A stretch of DNA of 16,644 nt from an uncultured Lachnospiraceae bacterium (GTDB lineage Bacteria; Bacillota; Clostridia; Lachnospirales; Lachnospiraceae), in contig CALZHV010000028.1 in the NCBI GenBank assembly GCA_945787485.1, forward strand, positions 1-16,644, written 5' to 3'. The translations under genes were made by a program, and so were the position numbers. Positions 1-8,115 of this stretch are shown here, one piece after another. The notes under the pieces were generated by a model that did not search any database, had not been told where the DNA came from, and worked only from the letters and a program-made list of their open reading frames with translations. The number at the start of each line of letters is the position of its first letter. The stretch's first letter is position 1.

Positions 1-1419
1 CAATACACAGGCCTTATGTATGATAAGCTTACAGGCTCAACAACATATAAGAGCTGGGCAACAACCCAGATGAATTATCTGCTTGGAAATAATAATGCAA
101 AAAGATGCTACATTGTCGGATACAGTAGCCTTAGCTCAAAGTATCCTCACCACAGAGCAGCATCGGGATATGAAGGTGGACCAAAGGGCACAACTACTCA
201 GGCACATGTATTGCTTGGTGCGCTCGTCGGAGGACCAAAGGAAGATGGAAGCTACACAGATAGTGCGGATGATTTTCAATGTAACGAAGTTGCAATTGAT
301 TACAACGCAACACTTGTTGCTGCTTCAGCAGCTTTGTATCAATTGTACAAATCAGATTCCAACCAGGTTATCGATCCAAAATACTATATGGATGGAATAA
401 GTGTGGAAAGAATAGAATTAGATAAGACTACGCTTACTCTTGCAATAGGAGGAACTGACACAGATACAATTAAGGCAACAGTTTATCCGGAGGATGCAAC
501 AGATAAAACTGTAAAATGGTCAAGCAATAATACTGCAGTTGCAAAGGTTAGTACATCAGGAAAGGTTACTGCAGTAGCTCCCGGAATTACTAAAATTGTA
601 GCAAGCTGTGGCGGTAAGAAAGCAGCATGTAGTGTTAAAGTTAAGGCATTTATGTCGAAGTGTACCGTGACACTCGGAGCTACAAGCATAAAATACACCG
701 GTAAAGAAATCAAACCTTCAGTTAAAGTAATGTTTGGCACAACCAGACTTGTAGAAGGAACAGATTATACTTTAGCATATTATAATAATGTCGAAATCGG
801 GACAGCTACAGTTAAAATTACAGGTAAGGGACTGTATACGGGAAGTGCAACAAAGACTTTTACAATTAAGCCGGGCACACCTGTAATCAAAAAAGTTTTA
901 AATGTAAATAAAGGGTTGAAGATAGTATGGGATGCTGCTCCGTATGCGAAATACTACACAATATACAGAAAAGCATACAATGAGACAGAATTCACCAAGA
1001 TAGCCAAAGTTACTGACCTTGAATACACAGACGAAAATGTAATTAATTGTAAGAAATATACATATAAGATCGTAGGAGAAAAGAGCGGAATTAAGGGTAA
1101 TTTCTCAAATCAATACGGTTATATAAGAATTAATAACGGACTGATTACATATCTCGGATGTCAGACCGCAAATAGCTTTAGTGTAACATGGAAGACGGCA
1201 TCACAGGTAACCGGATATGAAATACAGTATTCGGAAACTTCGGATTTTGCAACATTTAAGAGTGTTAAGGTTGCAGACCCTGCAGTTGATCACAGAAGAG
1301 TAGGAAATCTTGAAAAAGGCAAAACATATTATGTAAGAGTACGTCGTTACATAATGATAAAAGACATAAAATACAATTCTAAATTTAGTGATACAAAGTC
1401 GGTTGTAATAACAAAATAA
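1..1419 (+). CDS. GH9 endoglucanase, C-terminal part (5' end outside window)
   Basis: This reads open from base 1, so the true start lies upstream and the first ATG at 16 is internal. Roughly the first 120 residues are the end of a glycoside hydrolase family 9 catalytic domain. The YLLGNN stretch, the PHHRAASG motif (about bases 145-168), the LVGGP motif and the signature NEVAIDYNA are all visible; the Glu encoded at 286-288 corresponds to the family's general acid. GH9 enzymes cut beta-1,4-glucan (cellulose and related chains) outside the cell. A Big2 Ig-like domain follows (about 395-645), then a second beta-rich Ig-like module with a YTG...NN...G.Y.G pattern (about 655-875), then two fibronectin type III modules (about 880-1130 and 1135-1416). 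No sortase motif, dockerin or membrane anchor is seen at the C-terminus, so the tail may bind polysaccharide or act as a spacer. The catalytic Asp residues, signal peptide and any N-terminal Ig or CBM domains lie outside the window. Confidence 0.93.
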   Translation, partial: QYTGLMYDKLTGSTTYKSWATTQMNYLLGNNNAKRCYIVGYSSLSSKYPHHRAASGYEGGPKGTTTQAHVLLGALVGGPKEDGSYTDSADDFQCNEVAIDYNATLVAASAALYQLYKSDSNQVIDPKYYMDGISVERIELDKTTLTLAIGGTDTDTIKATVYPEDATDKTVKWSSNNTAVAKVSTSGKVTAVAPGITKIVASCGGKKAACSVKVKAFMSKCTVTLGATSIKYTGKEIKPSVKVMFGTTRLVEGTDYTLAYYNNVEIGTATVKITGKGLYTGSATKTFTIKPGTPVIKKVLNVNKGLKIVWDAAPYAKYYTIYRKAYNETEFTKIAKVTDLEYTDENVINCKKYTYKIVGEKSGIKGNFSNQYGYIRINNGLITYLGCQTANSFSVTWKTASQVTGYEIQYSETSDFATFKSVKVADPAVDHRRVGNLEKGKTYYVRVRRYIMIKDIKYNSKFSDTKSVVITK

Positions 1420-1457
1420 ATACAACAAATAATAATCTTTTACTTAAAATCTTTATA

Positions 1458-1486
1458 TTGTGAAAAAGGTCTATATCTGCTATAAT
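1458..1486 (+). promoter_or_regulatory. Probable sigma-A promoter for the tubulin-like gene
   Basis: TTGTGA at 1458-1463 (4 of 6 matches to TTGACA) is followed after 17 bp by a perfect TATAAT at 1481-1486, which also has the extended -10 dinucleotide TG at 1478-1479. Transcription would begin near 1493. It lies 150 bp upstream of the translation start at 1638 and is the best promoter match in the window. It falls inside the loop of the hairpin at 1463-1508. Confidence 0.6.
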
Positions 1487-1509
1487 TATAGTTGGTGTAG
1501 ACTTTTTTT
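1463..1509 (+). terminator. Probable intrinsic terminator of the GH9 gene
   Basis: Bases 1463-1473 pair with 1498-1508 (11 bp including one G-U), followed by a run of seven T at 1503-1509 that partly overlaps the 3' arm. The 24-nt loop contains the 12-bp palindrome CTATAATTATAG (1480-1491). The stem is AT-rich with only two G-C pairs, so termination may be leaky. It sits 44 bp after the GH9 stop codon. Confidence 0.5.
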
Positions 1510-1523
1510 GTGTCAAAAAAAGT
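1501..1523 (+). repeat. Perfect 10-bp inverted repeat at the start of the leader
   Basis: ACTTTTTTTG (1501-1510) and CAAAAAAAGT (1514-1523) are exact reverse complements with a 3-nt loop. The left arm is the same T run that forms the 3' arm of the hairpin at 1463-1508, so the two structures exclude each other. RNA started from the promoter at 1458-1486 lacks the upstream arm and could form only this one. Confidence 0.6.
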
Positions 1524-1570
1524 ATAATTAATTAATAATATAATTACTAACGCAACATGCACCCGGTGCG

Positions 1571-1592
1571 AGAGTTTCACTTGCGAAACTCT
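1571..1592 (+). repeat. Leader hairpin upstream of the tubulin-like gene
   Basis: AGAGTTTC (1571-1578) pairs perfectly with GAAACTCT (1585-1592) around the loop ACTTGC. A small GCAC/GTGC hairpin lies just before it (1559-1569). The hairpin is followed by TTATTATG, too short a T run for a convincing terminator. It could be part of a leader regulatory element; I recognise no known riboswitch consensus here. Confidence 0.45.
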
Positions 1593-1637
1593 TTATTATG
1601 CTATTGTGAGTTTGGTTTATCTATAAGGAGAAATAAT

Positions 1638-4160
1638 ATGATATTAATTGAAACTCAAAAGGAAGAATTTAATAGATTAAAAGATATCAGAATATTTGGA
1701 AATGTTGACAACGAGATAAAATTTAACGGAGATTTATTAGTACTTGGGCTTGGAGGACTTGGAGGTAAAGTTGTAACCAGTCTTAAAAATAAGATGAAGG
1801 ATGACTTGACTCATGACGATAATATACATTTTTTGTGGATAGATTCTGATATTCCTGCTATGGAAGCGTCTATAGAAGACAGCAAAGAAGGTTTAGGATT
1901 AAATGCATTAGAAATAATCAGTATTTACAGACCTAATCTTGCCAATATTTTGGCTAACGGAATAGACAATAATCCTATTCATCCTAATCTTGCGAAATGG
2001 ATGAACAGTGATTTCCCGGCTTTAAACATAGGACCTGATGGTGCAAAAGGCAATCGACAGGTTGGACGACTTATGTTTTCTAATGCATACGAGGACATGA
2101 GAATTTTATTGTTCGAAAAGCTTGATGAAATATATAGTAAATCTGCAACCGGTAAAATGGATGTTATTGTTGTATCAGGTGTTGCCGGTGGTACAGGAAG
2201 CGGTATTTTATCAGATGTTACATATAACATAAAAGCGTTTGCAAAATCAAAAAAGTGGAAAAATGTAAGAGTGGGCGGTTGCCTTCTTATGCCGGATGTA
2301 CTTTTCAGTAACCTGTCAATTACAAACGACAGTGAAAAGGTTGATTTGTTAAATGCTAACGGATGCGCAACTTTAAAAGAAGTTGACTATCTTATGAGAA
2401 TTGCCAATCATGGTGAGGGATATGTGTTTGAAAGTACAACTCACAGACTTAGCATGAGAGAAAATATATTTGATTCATGTATGCTTGTTTCAGGTAAAAA
2501 GGACGAACAGGGATATATTCCGGAACACATTATATGTAATGACCTGGCTTATTTCTTATACAAGCTTGCAAGCAACAAATTCATTGGCGGCAAAGATGAA
2601 ACAGGTAATCGCAAGCTGCTTAGAGATTCTTTCTTTGAACATAATGATAAAGGTTATTTCAAGGTAGTAAATGAATCTGATTATAAGATTCCTATCAAAG
2701 AAATAGAAAATATTTGCGAATACGAAGTGTTCAAGGAAGTATACAAAAAACTGTACGAAGCTCCTGACATGGATACTGTAGTCGCAAAGGATATCAATAC
2801 CGCATTTGGCGAATTTAAAAGATTTTTCGAAGGAAAACCGGGAGAAGATATTAATCTTAATATTAACGGACTTATTCGTCCGGGACAATTTGAAAAACCA
2901 CAGTATAAGTTTATTAAGAAGGGTCAGGATGATCTTAGAACAATATTGCCACGTCATTTGTCAAGATTTGAATCGGATCTTCCTGCTACCGTTAAGTCTA
3001 TAAAAAACAAACTTTTTCAGAGTATTGACGGACAGATTAATAAATACATGGAAGAATACGGTCCTTTTATTACAATGAAGATTATAGGTGCTGCAGGTGT
3101 TGCCGGAACTGAAACAGATACCGGTATTATTGCCGAGCTTAAAAAACTTGAAGAAATGCAACGAAGCTACAGACCAACAGGAGAGTTTAAGAGAATTGTA
3201 GATTCTATTCTTGATATCGTGTCAAAGAGATTTTTCACATTTCCATCAGCTAAGAGAGAAACCGAAAACGGTTATTTTGAGGCATGTTTAAAGGATGCGT
3301 ATGAAAAAGAAAGAACAATGATAATAGAAGGGCTTGATGATCAGGATGTGTTTGGTGATGCCATAAGACTGTTAAGACAGAAAGCGGAACACTTAAACGA
3401 AGTGTTTACACCTTTTGGTGATGATTTGAATAAAGCTGTTCAGGGCTTTGCAGACGATGGTAAGAAGGTATTAAAGTATCTGCTTAAGGATGCAAAACAG
3501 TCAGAGTTTCTTCCTGCTGATTATGTCACAAATGACAGAATGGAAGGACTTAGAAAAGGTATTATCAATCTTATGATTAATCATGAAGCGGATATTGATA
3601 GCGGAAGAGTTGTTCCTGTAAAGGAAGAAATGGAGCAGATATACAAAAATCTCCTTTTGGGAGTTGGTGCATACGGACCGGAAAAACTTATTACCGTAGC
3701 ATTTTCTGATAAGAAACCAACATTACAGGAAATTAATGTTATGTTTGTTTCGCCTACAAATGACAGAAGAAATGAGGTTATGAAATATGCAGCGGAAGCA
3801 TTTGTGGTTGGTGCAAGAGAGAAAACCTCAAAGAAGAAGCTGTGTATATTAAAAGAAGGCTTTGACAGTCAGGCAGAAAATAAGAAGTTTATTTCGTTGC
3901 CACAGGCTATGCCATATTTTAGTGAGGCGGTTAAAGAATTGTTAATGGCTGAGCCGTACAATGAAGTAGAGGAATCAATAACGCTCAATACAGGCGAGAT
4001 AGAAATTTCTGTAGATGACATGTTTATTGGGGTTCCACTTTCTATGCTTGAATGTGCCGAAGATATGCAAAAAGCATACGATGGTGTTGATAGCGGATAT
4101 TTCGGACTACATATAGATGAAGTGACAAAAGACATGAGAAGCTATCCTGGAATAATATAA
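1638..4160 (+). CDS. Tubulin/FtsZ-like GTPase (Tubulin_2-type), 840 aa
   Basis: This is a large soluble protein with an N-terminal tubulin-type GTPase fold. A glycine-rich nucleotide loop GLGGLGGK is at residues 37-44, and the tubulin signature GGTGSG is at 184-189, preceded by hydrophobic VIVVSGVA. A GNRQVGR stretch lies about 35-50 residues before it, as in Tubulin_2 (FtsZ-like) proteins. The remaining 450 or so residues look mostly helical and charged, and I cannot assign them. No signal peptide or membrane segment is seen. Proteins of this group are thought to polymerise with GTP, and a membrane-remodelling role has been proposed; the actual job is unknown. It is not the division FtsZ, being more than twice that length. 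The ATG at 1638 is chosen because AAGGAG (1625-1630) precedes it at a good distance; an in-frame ATG at 1557 lies in the hairpin-containing leader without a ribosome binding site. The next gene starts 26 bp downstream, so the two are probably cotranscribed. Confidence 0.85.
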   Translation: MILIETQKEEFNRLKDIRIFGNVDNEIKFNGDLLVLGLGGLGGKVVTSLKNKMKDDLTHDDNIHFLWIDSDIPAMEASIEDSKEGLGLNALEIISIYRPNLANILANGIDNNPIHPNLAKWMNSDFPALNIGPDGAKGNRQVGRLMFSNAYEDMRILLFEKLDEIYSKSATGKMDVIVVSGVAGGTGSGILSDVTYNIKAFAKSKKWKNVRVGGCLLMPDVLFSNLSITNDSEKVDLLNANGCATLKEVDYLMRIANHGEGYVFESTTHRLSMRENIFDSCMLVSGKKDEQGYIPEHIICNDLAYFLYKLASNKFIGGKDETGNRKLLRDSFFEHNDKGYFKVVNESDYKIPIKEIENICEYEVFKEVYKKLYEAPDMDTVVAKDINTAFGEFKRFFEGKPGEDINLNINGLIRPGQFEKPQYKFIKKGQDDLRTILPRHLSRFESDLPATVKSIKNKLFQSIDGQINKYMEEYGPFITMKIIGAAGVAGTETDTGIIAELKKLEEMQRSYRPTGEFKRIVDSILDIVSKRFFTFPSAKRETENGYFEACLKDAYEKERTMIIEGLDDQDVFGDAIRLLRQKAEHLNEVFTPFGDDLNKAVQGFADDGKKVLKYLLKDAKQSEFLPADYVTNDRMEGLRKGIINLMINHEADIDSGRVVPVKEEMEQIYKNLLLGVGAYGPEKLITVAFSDKKPTLQEINVMFVSPTNDRRNEVMKYAAEAFVVGAREKTSKKKLCILKEGFDSQAENKKFISLPQAMPYFSEAVKELLMAEPYNEVEESITLNTGEIEISVDDMFIGVPLSMLECAEDMQKAYDGVDSGYFGLHIDEVTKDMRSYPGII

Positions 4161-4185
4161 ATTTCAGGATGAGTGTGAGGGGAAA

Positions 4186-7100
4186 ATGATTCATAAGAAA
4201 ATTGCAGTTTTAATTGCACAAGCAGAAGAAAACACACAAAATCGTTTTTTACAAGGTTTCCTAAAGGAAGCCTTTAGTAATGATTACGATGTTTGTGTTT
4301 TTTCCATGTTCTTAAAATATCAGGATAATCCCAAAAGAGAAGTTGGAGAATCCAATATTTATAATTTGATTCAGTACAATCAATTTGATGCAATTGTAAT
4401 GTTGTCAGACACAATTCAGACACCAGGCATTGTTGAAAAGCTTGAAAAAAGAATTAAAGAAGAATTTGATGGACCTGTTTTGGTTATTGATAAAGAATCA
4501 CAGTATTTTGAAAGTGTAATGATGAATCACAGAAAACCTTTACAGGAGCTAGTTGATCATCTTATAGAAGTACATGGATATAAGGATATTTATTTCCTTA
4601 ATGGCTTTAAAGAACATTTGCATTCTAAACAACGTTTGCAGGGGTATATAGACAGTATGGAAAATCATGGATTTGAGGTTACTGAGGATATGATTTTCTA
4701 TGGTACATATTGGTATACGAGCGGTGCTCATATGGTAAATGAGCTTGTAAACGAGAGAAAACATATGCCTGAGGCTATTGTATGTGCCAACGACTGTATG
4801 GCAATCGGAGTCTGTGGTGAGCTTGAAAAGCAGGGATACAAAATACCCGAGGATGTAGCGGTCATAGGATATGATTCAATCAGCGATGGTATAAATAGTC
4901 CTGTTGCAATCACATCGGCAGAAATGCCTGCTGAGGACTGTGGACGATATACGGCGCGTTTGGTTGACTGCAAGCTGACGGGAAAAAAGATGAAAAACTT
5001 TGAAACGGAAGTAAAGCTTATTATTGGAGGAAGCTGTGGATGTGAGGATTGTACATCTTCGATTCTTGATTTAAAGAGAAAGCATTGGGCTACGGATATA
5101 TCAGATGTTTCATATTATTCCTGCTACAATAACATGATGGAAAATTTGCTCGCACAGGATGATTATCAATCTCTGTTTAATACCGTGTTTCAATATATAT
5201 ATCAAATCAGAGATTTTGAAAGCTTCCATCTATGCTTAAATGAAACATGGAAAAAGCCTGAAACCTGTATAGGGAAAGAAGCAATCAGATATGGATACAG
5301 CGATAAAATGTACAGAATAATTAAGTGCGGACCAGACAGGGACACAGGTAATGTTATTGATTTTAACGATACCTTTGATTCAAAGCTGATGTTACCGGAG
5401 TTAAACGATGACAGAGAGTATCCAACGGCATTTTACTTTACACCATTATTCTTTGAAGACCGTTGCTTCGGGTATACTGTAATTAATTTTGGTGATAAGC
5501 CAATAGTTTATAAAGAGGTTTATCGTGTATGGATTAAGAGTGTAATTCAGGGTATGGAAGCATATTTCAGACAGGTAGGACTTAAGAAGTATCTCGATAA
5601 AGTTGAGGCATCACAGATAAGAGATGCACTTACAGGTTTGTATAATTACAGAGGTTTTATTAACAAGGCAGAAGAGATAATGAATGATTATTCCAATGAG
5701 GAAATATACATTGTTTTAACTGTCATAGATATGAGCTCAACGAAGCAGATTAATGCTAATTACGGAAGAAAAGCAGGAGACAAGGCACTTACTGCCCTTG
5801 CTCGCATAATAAATGACAGCTTGCAGAATGATGAAGTTTGTACAAGAATGAGTAATGATGAGTTTGTAATTGCTTCTTTCTGTAAGGATAATTCATTTGA
5901 CAGAAGCAGAATTCTTCTTGCGGATATAATTGAAAAACTAGATAAATACAATACAGAGAGTTCTGAGGATTATATTATTGAGGTGTTGTCGGGGTCTGCA
6001 AAGGATAAGGCTTCAGATGCAGATGAAATAGAGGAGCTTGTTGCAGAAGCCGTAAATGTTAAAAATAAGAAAAAACAGGAAATACAGGAGAAAAAGCTTC
6101 TCAACAGAGAAATTACTGAAGAAGATATAAAAAATGATGAAATTGTAAAGATTATTCTTGATGAGAATCTTTTGCAGTATTATTTTCAGCCTATTGTGGA
6201 TGCAAGGACAGGAAGAATATTTGGATACGAAGCACTTATGCGCACCAAAACAGAAAAGCCTGTCGCACCACCGGTCGTGCTTGAAAGTGCCGGAAGATTA
6301 GGCAGACTTTATGATGTTGAAAGGGCTACTTTCTTCAATGTTATTAATTTTGTAATAGAACATAAAAAATTATTTAGAGAAAAAAAGGTATTTATTAACA
6401 GTATTCCGGGATATCAGTTAAATGATGAGGACAGAGCAAAGCTTGCTGAAAAAATGAAGCTTGCAGAGTGTGAAATAGTTGTTGAAATTACAGAGGGTGC
6501 GGAGCTCGATGATGCTGCACTTCAGAGATTCAGAGAAAATTATATCAGTATGAATATCGATATGGCTGTTGATGATTATGGTTCAGGATATTCAAATGTA
6601 AACAATCTGCTTAGATATATGCCTAAGTATGTAAAGATTGACCGTATGCTTCTTTCAGGTATACACAATGATATCAGTAAACAGCATTTTGTAAGAGATG
6701 TTATTGAATTTGGTCGTGACAATGATATTGTTATTTTGGCAGAAGGCATTGAAGTTGCACAGGAGCTTGAGATGGTTATAAACCTCGGTGTAGATCTCGT
6801 TCAGGGATATTACACTGCAAAACCAAATCCGGTTGTAATTGAGAATATAGCTGTTAATAGATTTAATGAGATTATTCAATACAATCAGATAAATAACATT
6901 AAGAACAGTCAGAAGACACTTATGGTTACAAATGAAAAAACACTTTCAATTGTAGGAATTGTTGCTAATCAATACAGAAGTATCGTTTTTAAACAAAGCC
7001 ATAGTGACCGGGAAATAACGATTAAAGGGGCAGTCGGATTTGTCGCAAATGCCAACATAAAACTGGAAGATGGTTTTAAGGGAACATTAATATTTGAAAA

Positions 7101-7989
7101 TGTTAATCTCATGGGAGAAAAAGGTGTTCCGTGTATTGACATTGGTAAAAATGTTGATGTCAAACTGGTATTGGTTGGGGACAATGAATTAAAGGTTGAA
7201 GGAATAAGAGTTCCTGAAAGCTCAAAAATTGAATTTATGGGAGATGGAAATCTTTCTATCAGCGTTTCAAAGGCTAAATATTATGCAATTGGAAATGATA
7301 TTGACAAATCACATGGTGACATAGTATTTAATCAGGATGGTACAGTTTCTATCGTAACAAATGGTATGGAAGGTGTTGCGATAGGATCAGGACTTGGTGG
7401 AAATATAGAAATCAAGAAAGGTGCATATGTAATCCGAATGACGGGGCAGGACGGCGTTGCAATCGGATGTATGCATAATGAAGCTTCATTAGAAATAAAA
7501 TATTGTGATCTGGACATTTCATTTGATGTTGGTAAAGGTGTCGCAATCGGTTCCTATTTTGATGAATCTAGGATTATAATGGAAAATCTTTCTGCCAGAA
7601 TAGTAGGTTCGGGAACTGACATGATTGCGTTAGGTACGCTTGAAGGAAAAAACACTTCAATATTACTTAGCAATGGCAGTCTGAGTACCAATCTAAGAGC
7701 TGCAAAAAGTGCAGGTGTCGGAAGCTTTGTCGGAGATATTTCGATGGATGCGAAGTATTGTTCAGTCAAGCTTAATGCTCAGGGTAAAAACAGTTGCGGT
7801 CTGGCACAATATGGAAATAATTCATACGTTAAATTCTTCAATGCGGATTTATCTGTGAAAGTTATTAATTCAACAGGTGTTGATATTATGCTTGATGAAG
7901 AACATACAACATTACAAAATGGAAGATATGAATTTATTGTAAATGGCAAGGAGCTTGAAAGAAAGACCAGTATCATTGACTTTGAGTAA
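4186..7989 (+). CDS. LacI-sensor/GAF-like/degenerate GGDEF/EAL protein with C-terminal beta-solenoid
   Basis: This is a 1267-residue cytoplasmic protein with no membrane segment. Residues 1-285 form a LacI/PBP1-type ligand-binding domain without the usual helix-turn-helix (CANDCMAIGV at about 200-209, VAVIGYDS at 224-231). Residues about 300-465 look GAF-like, followed by a signalling helix. The GGDEF domain begins at DALTGLYN (480); its active-site motif is SNDEF (556-560), and the RxxD inhibitory site is replaced by QNDE (547-550), so cyclase activity is unlikely. The EAL domain looks complete: E682 of EAL, N738, E767, D796 and D797, K817, E853 and E856, Q873, with family-like spacing. It should therefore hydrolyse c-di-GMP, perhaps with GTP bound to the GGDEF as an allosteric signal. 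Residues about 890-1267 form a repeat domain (separate entry). A GAGGGG ribosome binding site precedes the ATG. It probably shares a transcript with the tubulin-like gene and ends at the terminator at 8009-8038. Confidence 0.9.
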   Translation: MIHKKIAVLIAQAEENTQNRFLQGFLKEAFSNDYDVCVFSMFLKYQDNPKREVGESNIYNLIQYNQFDAIVMLSDTIQTPGIVEKLEKRIKEEFDGPVLVIDKESQYFESVMMNHRKPLQELVDHLIEVHGYKDIYFLNGFKEHLHSKQRLQGYIDSMENHGFEVTEDMIFYGTYWYTSGAHMVNELVNERKHMPEAIVCANDCMAIGVCGELEKQGYKIPEDVAVIGYDSISDGINSPVAITSAEMPAEDCGRYTARLVDCKLTGKKMKNFETEVKLIIGGSCGCEDCTSSILDLKRKHWATDISDVSYYSCYNNMMENLLAQDDYQSLFNTVFQYIYQIRDFESFHLCLNETWKKPETCIGKEAIRYGYSDKMYRIIKCGPDRDTGNVIDFNDTFDSKLMLPELNDDREYPTAFYFTPLFFEDRCFGYTVINFGDKPIVYKEVYRVWIKSVIQGMEAYFRQVGLKKYLDKVEASQIRDALTGLYNYRGFINKAEEIMNDYSNEEIYIVLTVIDMSSTKQINANYGRKAGDKALTALARIINDSLQNDEVCTRMSNDEFVIASFCKDNSFDRSRILLADIIEKLDKYNTESSEDYIIEVLSGSAKDKASDADEIEELVAEAVNVKNKKKQEIQEKKLLNREITEEDIKNDEIVKIILDENLLQYYFQPIVDARTGRIFGYEALMRTKTEKPVAPPVVLESAGRLGRLYDVERATFFNVINFVIEHKKLFREKKVFINSIPGYQLNDEDRAKLAEKMKLAECEIVVEITEGAELDDAALQRFRENYISMNIDMAVDDYGSGYSNVNNLLRYMPKYVKIDRMLLSGIHNDISKQHFVRDVIEFGRDNDIVILAEGIEVAQELEMVINLGVDLVQGYYTAKPNPVVIENIAVNRFNEIIQYNQINNIKNSQKTLMVTNEKTLSIVGIVANQYRSIVFKQSHSDREITIKGAVGFVANANIKLEDGFKGTLIFENVNLMGEKGVPCIDIGKNVDVKLVLVGDNELKVEGIRVPESSKIEFMGDGNLSISVSKAKYYAIGNDIDKSHGDIVFNQDGTVSIVTNGMEGVAIGSGLGGNIEIKKGAYVIRMTGQDGVAIGCMHNEASLEIKYCDLDISFDVGKGVAIGSYFDESRIIMENLSARIVGSGTDMIALGTLEGKNTSILLSNGSLSTNLRAAKSAGVGSFVGDISMDAKYCSVKLNAQGKNSCGLAQYGNNSYVKFFNADLSVKVINSTGVDIMLDEEHTTLQNGRYEFIVNGKELERKTSIIDFE
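7123..7950 (+). repeat. About ten tandem 26-31-residue protein repeats (beta-solenoid)
   Basis: Within the C-terminus of the EAL protein, rungs begin at residues 980, 1006, 1032, 1063, 1090, 1118, 1146, 1176, 1203 and 1230. Most start with a G-V-A-I-G-like motif (GVAIGSG, GVAIGCM, GVAIGSY, MIALGTL, AGVGSFV, SCGLAQY), followed by alternating hydrophobic beta strands. Such GAAIGG-type rungs are familiar from secreted carbohydrate-binding and surface proteins of clostridia, where they form right-handed beta-helices. The DNA is not repetitive at base level, so this is an old duplication. Confidence 0.8.
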
Positions 7990-8008
7990 AATTAGGCATA
8001 CCATTTAT

Positions 8009-8038
8009 AAAAAAACAGGTGGTTGCACCTGTTTTTTT
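8009..8038 (+). terminator. Strong intrinsic terminator, probably bidirectional
   Basis: A perfect 13-bp stem, AAAAAAACAGGTG (8009-8021) with its complement at 8026-8038, surrounds the loop GTTG and ends in seven T. It starts 20 bp after the stop of the EAL protein gene and separates that unit from potA. The A run on the other side would let it work in both directions. Confidence 0.93.
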
Positions 8039-8115
8039 ATGTAATGCAAATAATACATGAATAATTTTATTGGCCATAGGACAAATAATATATCACAAAA
8101 CGTAGGAGGAAGAAG

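Noticed and set aside
1557..1637. Upstream in-frame ATG for the tubulin-like gene
   Set aside because: No ribosome binding site precedes it, the 27 extra residues resemble nothing in the family, and the stretch carries leader hairpins; ATG 1638 has a strong AAGGAG.
1493..1637. A known c-di-GMP riboswitch in the leader
   Set aside because: Although the downstream gene handles c-di-GMP, I cannot find the GEMM-type conserved core; left only as an unassigned structured leader.
2556..2957. Minus-strand open frame of 133 codons
   Set aside because: It lies inside the tubulin-like gene, has Phe/Ile-rich composition typical of antisense shadows, and no ribosome binding site.
7123..7950. DNA-level tandem repeat or slippage array
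   Set aside because: The repeats are visible only in the protein; the codons have diverged and no base-level repeat is seen.
8039..8115. Promoter for potA
   Set aside because: A TTGGCC at 8070-8075 and AT-rich -10-like stretches occur, but none pair at 16-18 bp spacing; a promoter must exist after the terminator but I cannot place it.
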